Shown: positions 1 through 8,593 of the stretch, piece after piece
Numbering within the stretch: the stretch's first letter is position 1
Layout: every line of letters begins with the position of its first letter
Origin: Spirosoma sp. SC4-14
GTDB lineage: Bacteria > Bacteroidota > Bacteroidia > Cytophagales > Spirosomataceae
Length of the DNA stretch: 64,000 nucleotides
NCBI RefSeq assembly: GCF_037201965.1
Contig: NZ_CP147518.1
Coordinates: forward strand, 2,355,001 to 2,419,000
Reading direction: 5' to 3'
Position numbers and translations under genes: made by a program
The notes under the pieces: generated by a model
Databases searched by the model: none
What the model saw: the letters and a program-made list of their open reading frames with translations, nothing else
Told to the model about the DNA's origin: nothing

Positions 1-82
1 ATAAAGATAGCCTATGGCTTAGCCAGCCTGCCCGCCAAATCTGACCAATTACCTAACTTGCGGAGTGAATTCACCTATTAGC

Positions 83-1810
83 ATGACCAATTCCGAAATC
101 GTTGACCTCCTTGAGCTGACCGGCCGGTTGATGGAACTCCACGACCATGATGCCTTCCGTACGCGGACATTTCAGTCGGCCGCGTTTAATTTAGATAAAA
201 CTACTGCCGATCTGGCACAACTGTCAGTCGACGAGCTGATTAAGTTGCCGGGTGTTGGGAAGTCGGTTGCCAATAAAATCCGTGAAATTGCCGAAACAGG
301 GCATCTGACCGAACTGGATGAACTACTGGCTCAAACGCCTTCGGGCGTTCTGGATATGTTTCGGATCAAAGGGCTGGGCGTTAAAAAAGTCCGAACGCTT
401 TGGCAGGAACTCGGTATCGACAACCTGCGCGATCTGAAACTGGCCGGAGAGAACGGACAGATTGCCAAAATCAAAGGGTTCGGTGCCAATACGCAGGAGA
501 AGATTCTGGCTGCACTGGAGTTTTTGCAGGAACAGCAGGGCAAAGTGCGGATGGATAAAGCCGATATGATTGCCAATATGCTCCGCGACGAATTGAGCAA
601 CCATGTCGAGCGGGTCGAAATTAGCGGGCAGGTGCGCCGAAAAGCACAGGAGGTCGATACGGTTCAGTTGCTGATCCAGACCAGCAACCCCGTTGGGACC
701 ATGAACATGCTGGCCAGCCTGCCCAATCTGGAGCAGAACGAGTCAGAATCCTCCCCGTTTGCATGGCGCGGGCAGTTGCAGGGCTTCGATGTTGGAGTTG
801 AGTTGCTGTTCTTCCCGGCTACTGATTTCAACAAACAGTTATTCATTCAAACGGCTGCCGATTCGCATTTGCAACAGCCTGGGGCTGGCGGATTGCCGCT
901 TCTGCAGTTTGCGCTGATGAGTAACGGTACCGAAGCCGAACTGGAAACGGAAGCCGTAGAGGCAACTATCTACACGCGGGCGGGCTTGCCTTATATTGTG
1001 CCGGAAATGCGGGAAGACGACTTTGCCTTTCGCTGGGCGAGTCGGCACCAGAACAATGAACTCATAACCTGGAACGACTTACGCGGAACACTCCACAACC
1101 ACAGCACCTGGTCGGATGGGAAGCAGTCGGTTGCCGATATGGCTGCCTATTGTCGTGAGTTGGGCCTTACATATTTCGGCATTGCCGATCATTCAAAAAC
1201 CGCTTCCTATGCCAATGGCCTCGATGTTGATCGGGTGCGGCAGCAACAAGCCGAAATCGATCAGCTCAATGCCGGTTTTGACGACGGATTCCGAATATTT
1301 AAAGGAATTGAATCCGATATTCTGGGCGATGGTTCGCTCGATTACGACGACCAGACACTGGCTAGCTTCGACTATGTGGTGGCATCGGTGCATCAAACCT
1401 TAACGATGTCGCTTGAAAAGGCAACTACAAGGCTTCTGAAAGCGATTGAAAACCCATATACCATAATACTGGGGCACCCAACTGGTCGGTTGTTGCTGGC
1501 CCGCGAAGGGTACCCCATCGACCACCGGGCCATTATCGATGCCTGTGCGGCACATAACGTCATTATCGAAATTAACGCTAGCCCATATCGACTCGATATT
1601 GACTGGCGTTGGATCGACTATGCCATGCAGCAGGGCGTGATGCTGAGCATTAATCCTGATGCGCACGATCTGGCTGGACTGCTCGATATGCATTATGGCG
1701 TGGCCGTTGGGCGTAAGGGTGGACTTACCAAAGAAATGACGTTTAATGCACTACCTCTACAGGAAATGGCCGATTATCTGCAACGACGGCGCGAAAAGGT
1801 ACGTACATAG
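83..1810 (+). CDS. polX: PolX-like protein: HhH region, degenerate pol-beta palm, PHP phosphoesterase
   Basis: About 575 aa, the usual length of bacterial PolX (DNA repair polymerase/3'-5' exonuclease). The N-terminal 140 residues hold helix-hairpin-helix DNA-binding segments (KLPGVGKSVANKI and a second near FRIKGLGVKKVRTL). The palm at about 180-260 keeps the RR of the family motif (SGQVRR) but reads AQEVDTVQLL where active enzymes have two catalytic aspartates, and VGVELLFF where the third is expected. Polymerase activity is therefore doubtful. The C-terminal PHP domain (about 335-570) looks complete: HNHSTWSDG, ADHS, KGIESDIL, SVHQ, GHPTGR, NPDAHD, so metal-dependent phosphoesterase or nuclease activity is likely. 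A GTG at 65 is in frame, but the ATG at 83 begins the conserved MTNSEI start and is preferred. It stands alone, upstream of a TonB receptor on the same strand. Confidence 0.88.
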   Translation: MTNSEIVDLLELTGRLMELHDHDAFRTRTFQSAAFNLDKTTADLAQLSVDELIKLPGVGKSVANKIREIAETGHLTELDELLAQTPSGVLDMFRIKGLGVKKVRTLWQELGIDNLRDLKLAGENGQIAKIKGFGANTQEKILAALEFLQEQQGKVRMDKADMIANMLRDELSNHVERVEISGQVRRKAQEVDTVQLLIQTSNPVGTMNMLASLPNLEQNESESSPFAWRGQLQGFDVGVELLFFPATDFNKQLFIQTAADSHLQQPGAGGLPLLQFALMSNGTEAELETEAVEATIYTRAGLPYIVPEMREDDFAFRWASRHQNNELITWNDLRGTLHNHSTWSDGKQSVADMAAYCRELGLTYFGIADHSKTASYANGLDVDRVRQQQAEIDQLNAGFDDGFRIFKGIESDILGDGSLDYDDQTLASFDYVVASVHQTLTMSLEKATTRLLKAIENPYTIILGHPTGRLLLAREGYPIDHRAIIDACAAHNVIIEINASPYRLDIDWRWIDYAMQQGVMLSINPDAHDLAGLLDMHYGVAVGRKGGLTKEMTFNALPLQEMADYLQRRREKVRT

Positions 1811-1956
1811 AGTACAGCGAACGGCGGAAAGTATTAATAATCAATTAATGACTTGTCAAAATAGGGTAAATGATTCGATTTTTACCTTTATATCATTGAT
1901 GCGTCATACAGTTATTTGTTCTATCCGCTGGCTCTGCGCTTCCTAAACCTGACTCT

Positions 1957-4365
1957 ATGCGCTTTCTTCTACTGGTCATATTCGCTTGTATACTCAACGA
2001 AGCAATTGCTCAATCCAAAGGGTCTCCGGGGGGCCAACCTATTACGTATTCGGCAACGGGCTACGTTCGGGATGTCAAAACGGGTAAGCCTATTCAGGGT
2101 GCCAATATTGTTGTTCTGAATGTATCGAAAGGCTATGTAACGGCCAAAGATGGTTTTTATGTAGTACAATTGCCTCCCGGCAAGTACGTGCTGCGGTTTT
2201 CGCACGTGGGCTATCGTACACTCGATGATACAATTTCTCTTCAGAAAACGCTCTTCCGGGAGGTTCGGATGGAAGACGACGCGAAAGATCTGGAAGAAGT
2301 TATCGTTACCAGCGAAGCGCCCGATCGTAATGTACGCAAGGTAGAAATCGGTGTTTCGCAGCTAACCATTCGTAGTATACGGCGGATTCCGCCATTGATG
2401 GGCGAAGTCGATATTGTGCGTAGTTTGTTGCTTTTGCCCGGTGTTACCACCGTAGGAGAAGGAGCACCCGGCTTCAACGTGCGCGGAGGCAGTGCCGATC
2501 AGAACCTGATTCTGTTCGATGATGCGCCGGTTTTTAATTCGAGCCATTTGATGGGGTTTTTCTCGGTATTTAACCCCGATGTGGTGCGCGACGTAACCCT
2601 GAATCGGGGTGGAGTAGCGGCTACGTATGGCGGACGTGCATCGTCGGTGCTGGATGTGAAAATTCGGGAGCCGAGCGCCGATAAATGGAGTGTCAATGGA
2701 GGAATTGGGCTGATTTCGGATCGGTTGGGTATTGAAGGGCCTATTATCAAAAACAAACTGTCGTTTCTAGCGGCAGCGCGTGCCTCAATTAACGATTTCC
2801 TGTTCAAGCTGGCCCCCTCGAATCTCAAAGGTACACGAGCCAATTTCTACGATGTGACGTCCAAGCTAAAGTATCAGATTAACGAACAACACACCATTAC
2901 GGCAACTGGCTACGTAAGCAGCGATTTGTTTAAGATCGCATCCGATTCGCTCTCCGGACAGGAAATCAACGCATCGTCGACCCAATTCAACTACCAGACA
3001 CTGACCGGAACATTACGCTGGAATTACTTCATCAATAAGCAGTTGAATCTAAATACAGCCGCTATCTTCAGCCGCTATCAGGCCGATCTGTCATCGGACG
3101 ATTCGTCCAATGCATTTCAATTGAAATCGGGGGTATGGCATCGGCAAATCAGGTCTGATCTGACCTATACGCCCAACGAAATCCATCAGTGGCAGGCAGG
3201 AGTGAGCGCTATCGACTACCTGATTCAACCCAATACGCGGGTTCCGGGGGCGTATTCGAATGTACTTCCTATTGACCTTGCCCGCGAACGCGCCTATGAA
3301 GTGTCGGCTTATGTGCAGGACGAATGGAAACTGAACCAGGATGTAGCCATGGTGGTTGGGCTGCGCTATTCGGCATTGCTGAACCGTGGTCCCGAAACCG
3401 TTCGATCCTATCAGGAAAACCAGCCCCGGCAGGACGAAACCGTAGCATCGACCAAAACCTATGATGCCGGTAAAATATATCACACCGCTGGCGGGCTGGA
3501 ACCACGGATTGCCATTCGATGGTCGGTTGGTGAGGGAAAAGCCATTAAGGCGGGATATAGTCGAATGCGGCAGTATATTCAGCAGGTGACCAATACAACG
3601 GCGGCACTGCCCACTTCGCGCTGGCACCTGAGCGATAGCTATACCAAGCCCCAAATTGCCGATCAGTGGGCATTGGGCTATTTTAGAAACACGCCCAACA
3701 ACAATATCGAAGTCTCGGGCGAGGTCTATTACAAAACACTGACCAATGCGATCGATTACCGCGATGGTGCCGAACTGCAACTGGCCGAAGCTGTTGAAAC
3801 GCAGATTGTTCAGGGAAAAGGTCAGGCGTATGGATTTGAGGGATTGCTTCGGAAAAATAAAGGACTCTGGAGTGGGTTTATCAGTTATACCTATGCCCGC
3901 ACGTTCCTGACCATGAACAGTCCCTATCCGGAAGAACGGGTTAACAACGGCAAAGCCTATCCAGCCAATTACGACAAGCCGCATACACTGAATGTGCTGG
4001 CCGTATATCGCCCAAACAACTGGTTTAATTTATCCCTGAATTTTACCTACAGCACTGGTCGGCCAACCACGCAGCCATCGGCTATTGCGCGGGTTGGGGG
4101 TATATCGGTACCTATCTACCTCGACCGAAATCAGCAACGTATTCCTGATTATCATCGGCTCGATTTTGCAATGACTTTCGAGCAGAATCCATTGAAGAAA
4201 AAGCGGAATCAGAGTAGCTGGGTGTTCTCGATCTACAACGTTTACGCGCACAAGAATGCGTATTCTGTTTTCTATAAACTCCAGCCAGCCTCGTTTGCCG
4301 ATGCCTATAAGCTCTCTATTTTTGGAACGGCCTTCCCGTCATTGACCTATAATTTCAAGTTCTGA
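1957..4365 (+). CDS. TonB-dependent outer-membrane receptor with carboxypeptidase-like N-terminal domain
   Basis: 802 aa. A signal peptide ends near IAQ at residue 19. A CarboxypepD_reg-like beta domain follows (about 30-115, with the typical GKPIQGANIVVLN and SHVGYRTL). The plug (about 135-235) contains FNVRGGSADQNLILFDDAPV, and the rest is a 22-stranded-barrel type sequence ending in a hydrophobic aromatic C-terminus (YNFKF) expected for outer-membrane insertion. It imports a ligand across the outer membrane using TonB energy. The next gene starts 3 bases after the stop and encodes a DUF4249 lipoprotein, a common partner of this receptor subtype in Bacteroidota. The substrate cannot be told from sequence; no SusD is next to it. 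Confidence 0.9.
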   Translation: MRFLLLVIFACILNEAIAQSKGSPGGQPITYSATGYVRDVKTGKPIQGANIVVLNVSKGYVTAKDGFYVVQLPPGKYVLRFSHVGYRTLDDTISLQKTLFREVRMEDDAKDLEEVIVTSEAPDRNVRKVEIGVSQLTIRSIRRIPPLMGEVDIVRSLLLLPGVTTVGEGAPGFNVRGGSADQNLILFDDAPVFNSSHLMGFFSVFNPDVVRDVTLNRGGVAATYGGRASSVLDVKIREPSADKWSVNGGIGLISDRLGIEGPIIKNKLSFLAAARASINDFLFKLAPSNLKGTRANFYDVTSKLKYQINEQHTITATGYVSSDLFKIASDSLSGQEINASSTQFNYQTLTGTLRWNYFINKQLNLNTAAIFSRYQADLSSDDSSNAFQLKSGVWHRQIRSDLTYTPNEIHQWQAGVSAIDYLIQPNTRVPGAYSNVLPIDLARERAYEVSAYVQDEWKLNQDVAMVVGLRYSALLNRGPETVRSYQENQPRQDETVASTKTYDAGKIYHTAGGLEPRIAIRWSVGEGKAIKAGYSRMRQYIQQVTNTTAALPTSRWHLSDSYTKPQIADQWALGYFRNTPNNNIEVSGEVYYKTLTNAIDYRDGAELQLAEAVETQIVQGKGQAYGFEGLLRKNKGLWSGFISYTYARTFLTMNSPYPEERVNNGKAYPANYDKPHTLNVLAVYRPNNWFNLSLNFTYSTGRPTTQPSAIARVGGISVPIYLDRNQQRIPDYHRLDFAMTFEQNPLKKKRNQSSWVFSIYNVYAHKNAYSVFYKLQPASFADAYKLSIFGTAFPSLTYNFKF

Positions 4366-4367
4366 CC

Positions 4368-5426
4368 ATGAATTACTTTCGATTGCTACTCCTGGGACTT
4401 GGCATTGTGGCGGCTGCTGTTTCCTGTATAACAGAATACCAGCCCGGAACGGTCAGTATTGCGCCTTCGCTCATTGTTGAAGGGCAAATTACCGATCAGC
4501 CCGGACCCTATACCATTAAGCTAACGCGCACCGCCGATTATTCCTACAAAAGCCTGAACCTGCTGGAAACCGGTGCTACCGTTACGATTGAAGATGATCA
4601 GGGCCATCGTGAAATGCTGACCGAACAGGCATCTGGTGGCGTATACAAAACCAGTGCGGGTGGTATCCGGGGCATTGCCGGACGGAGCTATAGGATTACG
4701 ATACAAACCAAAGCTGGGCTTCGCTACGAATCGGATCCCGAATTGTTGAGAGCAGCACCACCTATCCAGAAACTGTATTATGAGTATACGGTTGAAGGAG
4801 AGTCGGTTGTGAGCGCCAAAAATCAGGGCTGGAATGTCTATCTGGATATGAAGGACCCCGAAACTACCGGCGATTACTATAAGTGGGACTGGGCGCATTA
4901 TGAGGCTATTAGTGTTTGCTATACCCGAGAATTGCCCAATGGTACACTCACGGGTTTAGGCTGTTGTTCGGCATGCTGGGATATTGATCGGTGCTACACC
5001 TGTATCAACGTAACCTCCGATGCCAATATTAATGGCAATGCCATCAGCCGCCAGTACATTATGCGGGTGCCCTATAAGTCGAAAGATAAGTATTACCTGG
5101 AAGTGCAGCAGCAGGCCATCAGCAAGGGTGCCTATACGTTCTGGAAAGGGGTAAAAGCATTGACCGACAATACGGGCGGCTTATTCGATTCGGCTCCGCA
5201 AACTATTCAGGGGAATATTCATTGCGTAAGCGACCCGACTGTTATGGCCTTTGGCTACTTTGGGGCAACAGGTCTTGCCGAGCAATATCTGTATGTGGAC
5301 CGCAGCGACGGGCAGGGCGTGCCCGATGTTGACCCAATTGTTAACGTACCGCAACCATCGGCCTGTGTTGTTTGTGAAGACAGCCAGTACAGAACTCCTT
5401 ATCAGCCGCGCTGGTGGGTCTATTGA
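4368..5426 (+). CDS. DUF4249 domain outer-membrane lipoprotein
   Basis: 352 aa. The start has a lipoprotein signal with lipobox AVSC at about residue 20, so the mature protein is probably anchored by an acylated cysteine. The body matches the DUF4249 pattern: an early IAPSLIVEGQITDQPGPY strand region typical of the family, an Ig-like beta domain, then a cysteine-rich insert at about 195-220 (CCSACWDIDRCYTC) and a C-terminal CVVCEDSQ. Family members sit beside TonB receptors and are thought to act as surface or periplasmic partners; their ligand is not known. It is translationally close to the receptor (3-base gap), so the two form one operon. The cysteine groups could bind a metal or form disulfides. 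Confidence 0.85.
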   Translation: MNYFRLLLLGLGIVAAAVSCITEYQPGTVSIAPSLIVEGQITDQPGPYTIKLTRTADYSYKSLNLLETGATVTIEDDQGHREMLTEQASGGVYKTSAGGIRGIAGRSYRITIQTKAGLRYESDPELLRAAPPIQKLYYEYTVEGESVVSAKNQGWNVYLDMKDPETTGDYYKWDWAHYEAISVCYTRELPNGTLTGLGCCSACWDIDRCYTCINVTSDANINGNAISRQYIMRVPYKSKDKYYLEVQQQAISKGAYTFWKGVKALTDNTGGLFDSAPQTIQGNIHCVSDPTVMAFGYFGATGLAEQYLYVDRSDGQGVPDVDPIVNVPQPSACVVCEDSQYRTPYQPRWWVY

Positions 5427-5430
5427 ATGG

Positions 5431-5462
5431 TTTGGTTACGTCTTGGGAAAACGCTATTTTTG
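5431..5462 (+). promoter_or_regulatory. Bacteroidota-type promoter for the glycosyltransferase gene
   Basis: TTTG at 5431-5434, a 20-base spacer, then TATTTTTG at 5455-5462. This is an exact fit to the Bacteroidota consensus TTTG-(19 to 21)-TAnnTTTG. Transcription should begin near 5469, about ten bases before the ATG at 5480. It separates the glycosyltransferase from the TonB/DUF4249 operon. Confidence 0.7.
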
Positions 5463-5479
5463 CATAAATAGAGTGGTTT

Positions 5480-6475
5480 ATGGCCTCCCCGGTAAAAATT
5501 CTTGTACTGCGCTTCTCATCCATCGGTGACATCGTTCTGACGACACCCGTGGTGCGTTGTCTAAAACAGCAATTGCCCGGTGCTGAGGTTCATTTCTGTA
5601 CGAAGCGATCCTTTCAGACGTTGATCGATCATAACCCCTATATCGATAAGCGGTACTATCTGGACGATAGCCTGTCGGATCTGATTCGGCAGTTGCGCAC
5701 TGAACGGTACGACTACATTATCGATCTGCACAACAATCTCCGTACGCGTATCATCAAGCTAAGTCTGGGCGTTCGTTCGTACAGTTTCAATAAGCTGAAT
5801 CTGCGGAAGTGGCTGTATGTTCGCTGGAAAATAAACGCTATGCCCAATGTCCATATCGTAGATCGGTATATGGATACTGTGCAGCCGCTGGGTGTGCAAA
5901 ACGACGGAAAGGGACTGGACTATTTTATTCCGTATAAAGATCAGGTCGAAACCGACTGGCTGCCCGAAACCCATCGGCACGATTATGTTGCCTACGCGAT
6001 CGGTGGTCAGCACGCTACCAAAAAGCTGCCTGTGCTGCGCATGATTGAGCTTTGCTGGAAAATAAACCATCCAATTGTGCTGCTGGGTGGTAAAGAAGAC
6101 CGCGAAGCTGGCGATGAAATTGTACGGGCTGTAGGAAGCCGGATGATCTATAATGCCTGCGGCCAGTATAACCTGAACCAGTCGGCATCTATTCTTCAGG
6201 GCGCCCGTATCGTGTTTAGCCACGATACGGGGCTGATGCATATTGCGGCTGCATTGAAGAAAAAAGTATACTCGATCTGGGGCAATACAACTCCTCAATT
6301 GGGTATGTATCCCTACAAGACTCCCTACGTTGTACTCGAAAAAACAGGGCTCGAATGTCGACCATGTTCTAAAATTGGTTTCGATCGGTGCCCGCTGAAG
6401 CATTTCAAATGCATGAACGAACTGCCGTTTGATTTTGAAGTTCGGGAGCTTCGTAAAAAGAAAAACTTTGAGTGA
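5480..6475 (+). CDS. Glycosyltransferase family 9 (heptosyltransferase-like)
   Basis: 331 aa. The N-terminus has the family 9 signature KILVLRFSSIGDIVLTTPVV, followed by a Rossmann-like half, and the C-terminal half carries the nucleotide-sugar site FSHDTGLMHIAAAL. Near the end are cysteines (LECRPCSKIGFDRCP) seen in many Bacteroidota members. Enzymes of this family add heptose or similar sugars to the lipopolysaccharide core at the inner face of the cytoplasmic membrane. It is a single-gene unit with its own promoter just upstream, convergent with the nitrilase gene. The exact donor sugar is not known. The Kdo-type sugar genes in this window (about 20-25 kb) would serve the same polymer. Confidence 0.88.
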   Translation: MASPVKILVLRFSSIGDIVLTTPVVRCLKQQLPGAEVHFCTKRSFQTLIDHNPYIDKRYYLDDSLSDLIRQLRTERYDYIIDLHNNLRTRIIKLSLGVRSYSFNKLNLRKWLYVRWKINAMPNVHIVDRYMDTVQPLGVQNDGKGLDYFIPYKDQVETDWLPETHRHDYVAYAIGGQHATKKLPVLRMIELCWKINHPIVLLGGKEDREAGDEIVRAVGSRMIYNACGQYNLNQSASILQGARIVFSHDTGLMHIAAALKKKVYSIWGNTTPQLGMYPYKTPYVVLEKTGLECRPCSKIGFDRCPLKHFKCMNELPFDFEVRELRKKKNFE

Positions 6476-6512
6476 TGCCAAACGGCGCATTCAGCGCACC
6501 ACCTTCCAGACG

Positions 6513-7481
6513 TTATTGCTGATCGGTAGTTAGCCAGACTACTTTCTGTTGGGCCACGTGTGCCTGACCAATAATGTCGCGGTAGAGATCGGGTCGGCGC
6601 GCACTTCGGTAGCGATGACCACCCGCCTGCTGTAGTTTTTCGGGCGTAAGCGTTGCCGTTACAACCTCGTTGCCTAGCTGTCGGCATTCGGCAATACTGT
6701 CGCCAAATGGGTCCAGAATCATCGAGCAGCCATTCTTTAGCTGGTCGTCGTCCATGCCGATTGGATTCGAAAATACAGCATATACACCGTTGTCGTAGGC
6801 GCGGGCAGGGAGCCATTTCATAAGCCAGGCGCGGCCTTTCATGCCGTCGAATTCGAGCCGGAGAGACGTTGGATCGGCTTCTCGGTTTTGCCATAGCGCC
6901 GGATCAACAAAACCGGCACCTGGTCGTGGCGAGGGTGTACACATGGTTACATGAGGCATAAAAATAATGTCGGCGCCGAGCAACGCGGTTGCCCGCACAT
7001 TTTCGATCACGTTGTTATCGTAGCAGATTAGAATGCCACATTTCCAGCCGAAGAGGTCGAAAACCACGTATTGATCGCCGGGCAGCAGATGCGGATTGAT
7101 GAACGGATGTAGTTTGCGGTACTTGGCAATCAAGCCATCGTTGCCGACGCACACATAGGCTTTGAACAACCGGTCCTGCGCATCTTTCTCGAACAAACCA
7201 GCCAATACGACAATATCATAGTCGCGGGCAATTTGGGTAAGTGCCCGAATACTGTCGCCGTCAGGAATCGGCTCGGCCAGTGCCAGCATCTGGTCTTTCG
7301 AGAGATTTCGGGCAAAGGTGTAGCCAGTAATGGAGCATTCATGAAACGCTACGACCTGAGCCCCCTGCTGAGCTGCTTTGGCCGATAACTCCCGAATAAT
7401 AGCCAGATTGTAGGCTTTATCGCCACTGGCATTTTCGAACTGAGCTGTTGCAATACGAAGGTTTTCCATATAGTTTGTCAT
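6513..7481 (-). CDS. Carbon-nitrogen hydrolase (nitrilase superfamily amidase)
   Basis: Up to 322 aa. The Glu-Lys-Cys catalytic set is visible: Glu in VVAFHECSITGYT, Lys in YRKLHPF, Cys in GILICYDNNV. It hydrolyses a carbon-nitrogen bond, amide or carbamoyl, in the cytoplasm; there is no signal peptide. Several features (short N-terminus, CYDNN around the nucleophile) point to the amidase/omega-amidase branches and away from true nitrilases. The first ATG (7481) lies in a repeat word (GTCATTGGT on the plus strand); a second ATG four codons later (7469) starts the conserved MENLRIATAQF and may be the real start. It is convergent with the glycosyltransferase gene, with a 37-base gap. Confidence 0.85.
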   Translation of the reverse strand: MTNYMENLRIATAQFENASGDKAYNLAIIRELSAKAAQQGAQVVAFHECSITGYTFARNLSKDQMLALAEPIPDGDSIRALTQIARDYDIVVLAGLFEKDAQDRLFKAYVCVGNDGLIAKYRKLHPFINPHLLPGDQYVVFDLFGWKCGILICYDNNVIENVRATALLGADIIFMPHVTMCTPSPRPGAGFVDPALWQNREADPTSLRLEFDGMKGRAWLMKWLPARAYDNGVYAVFSNPIGMDDDQLKNGCSMILDPFGDSIAECRQLGNEVVTATLTPEKLQQAGGHRYRSARRPDLYRDIIGQAHVAQQKVVWLTTDQQ

Positions 7482-7577
7482 TGGTGATTTTCATAAAATG
7501 CCGTAGTCGGACACGGTCCGCCGTTGCGGGCCGATGCCGCATGACAGGATTATAGGATAAAGATATTTCCTGTATTG

Positions 7578-7629
7578 AAGCTCCGAAGGAGTAACAGGCA
7601 TAGCCTATTCTGTTACTCCTTCGGAGCTT
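7578..7629. repeat. Perfect 20-bp inverted repeat (dispersed-hairpin type)
   Basis: Arms 7578-7597 (AAGCTCCGAAGGAGTAACAG) and 7610-7629 are exact reverse complements around a 12-base loop. The arm itself contains the smaller palindrome CTCCGAAGGAG. It lies in the 294-base gap between the AraC gene and the first nitrilase gene, both on the minus strand. No T-run follows on the minus strand, so it is not a classical terminator; I suspect a dispersed repeat. Confidence 0.75.
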
Positions 7630-7694
7630 TATTGTTAGAAGGCGTATCTGTCAGCTACAAAAATGCCACCACTTCGTGGTTAACTTTTTACTGT

Positions 7695-7708
7695 ATGACC
7701 AATGACCG
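7695..7708. repeat. Two tandem heptamers ATGACCA ATGACCG
   Basis: Two seven-base units in tandem. ACCAATGAC inside them (7699-7707) is the reverse complement of GTCATTGGT at 7480-7488, so the pair brackets the gap that also holds the 20-bp hairpin. Same word family as the repeats near 11.9, 13.5, 46.7 and 48.1 kb. Confidence 0.6.
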
Positions 7709-7775
7709 ACACAGTTTTTTGCGCCAAAAGTAAATCATACGATAAGCCCGCAATTGTACAAAACCGACAACGTAT

Positions 7776-8582
7776 TCAAGCAGTCAGTGGCATCAGATTG
7801 ACCGCCAGTCGCCGGTTGTTAATTTCGTATTGCGAGGGTGTAAGCCCGACCAGACGCGTAAACTCATGGATGAAATGCGCCTGATCGTAGTAGCCTGCCG
7901 CATAAGCGAGTTCGGTCAGGCTAAGGTTAGGCTGTTGCCGATGGGTTTTCAAACAGCTTTGTAGTCGGATAATTCGGGAAAATTGTTTTGGGGCAATGCC
8001 TACGACCTTGTCGAACCGGCGTTCGAGACTTCGTTCGGTCAGGTTCAGTGTGTTGGTAAGGGTTTGAATAGTGGCGTTACCGTTTGTTTGCTCAATAAGC
8101 TGAACGGCTACTTCGACACTGGTTAGTTCAGGGCTGAGGTTAGTTCGGCGTTTTCGCAGAAAGGCTTCGATGTGGCTAATCCGGCTAATATGATTGGTGC
8201 TGGTCAATACCTGCTCCTGGAGCTGGTTGCCATCGCTACCAAACACATCGACGCAATTGATCTGGAGATTGGTCAGCTCGTTTCCTGGAATACCCGAAAT
8301 GGTATATATACTCCAGGGTTGCATCACAACAATCAGCAAACCAATTCGCTGGCCAGAAATCAGCGTATGATAGCGGTTCACCTGTCCATACACAAAGCTA
8401 CTGGGTAGGCTAGAGGATTGCATACGATTGTCGTACTCCCGGAACGGATCGGCATAGGAGAAAACAAAACCCGGATGCCCATCGGCAAAAAATCGGTGCA
8501 ACAACCCGCCCTCGGCCTGATTTTCAATGATCAGGTAGTGCTTAACGAGTCCCGAAAGGTCTGGCGATGGGGGAAGCTGCAT
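7776..8582 (-). CDS. AraC-family transcriptional regulator
   Basis: 268 aa. The C-terminal 100 residues form the paired helix-turn-helix AraC domain: SLTELAYAAGYYDQAHFIHE and the closing FTRLVGLTPSQYE are textbook. The N-terminal part resembles the DUF6597-type sensing domain often found with this HTH in Bacteroidota. The start is 11 bases downstream of the nitrilase gene stop (8594) on the same strand, so the two are almost certainly co-transcribed. It may control the neighbouring nitrilase genes; the ligand is unknown. A 20-bp hairpin lies downstream. Confidence 0.9.
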   Translation of the reverse strand: MQLPPSPDLSGLVKHYLIIENQAEGGLLHRFFADGHPGFVFSYADPFREYDNRMQSSSLPSSFVYGQVNRYHTLISGQRIGLLIVVMQPWSIYTISGIPGNELTNLQINCVDVFGSDGNQLQEQVLTSTNHISRISHIEAFLRKRRTNLSPELTSVEVAVQLIEQTNGNATIQTLTNTLNLTERSLERRFDKVVGIAPKQFSRIIRLQSCLKTHRQQPNLSLTELAYAAGYYDQAHFIHEFTRLVGLTPSQYEINNRRLAVNLMPLTA

Positions 8583-8593
8583 GCGGTTCTAAC

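Noticed and set aside
3091-3984. Long open frame (297 codons) on the minus strand inside the TonB receptor gene
   Set aside because: It is antisense to a clearly conserved receptor and its protein has no family likeness; a shadow of codon bias.
5759-6490. 243-codon minus-strand frame opposite the family 9 glycosyltransferase
   Set aside because: Composition is unlike a real protein and the plus-strand gene explains the DNA.
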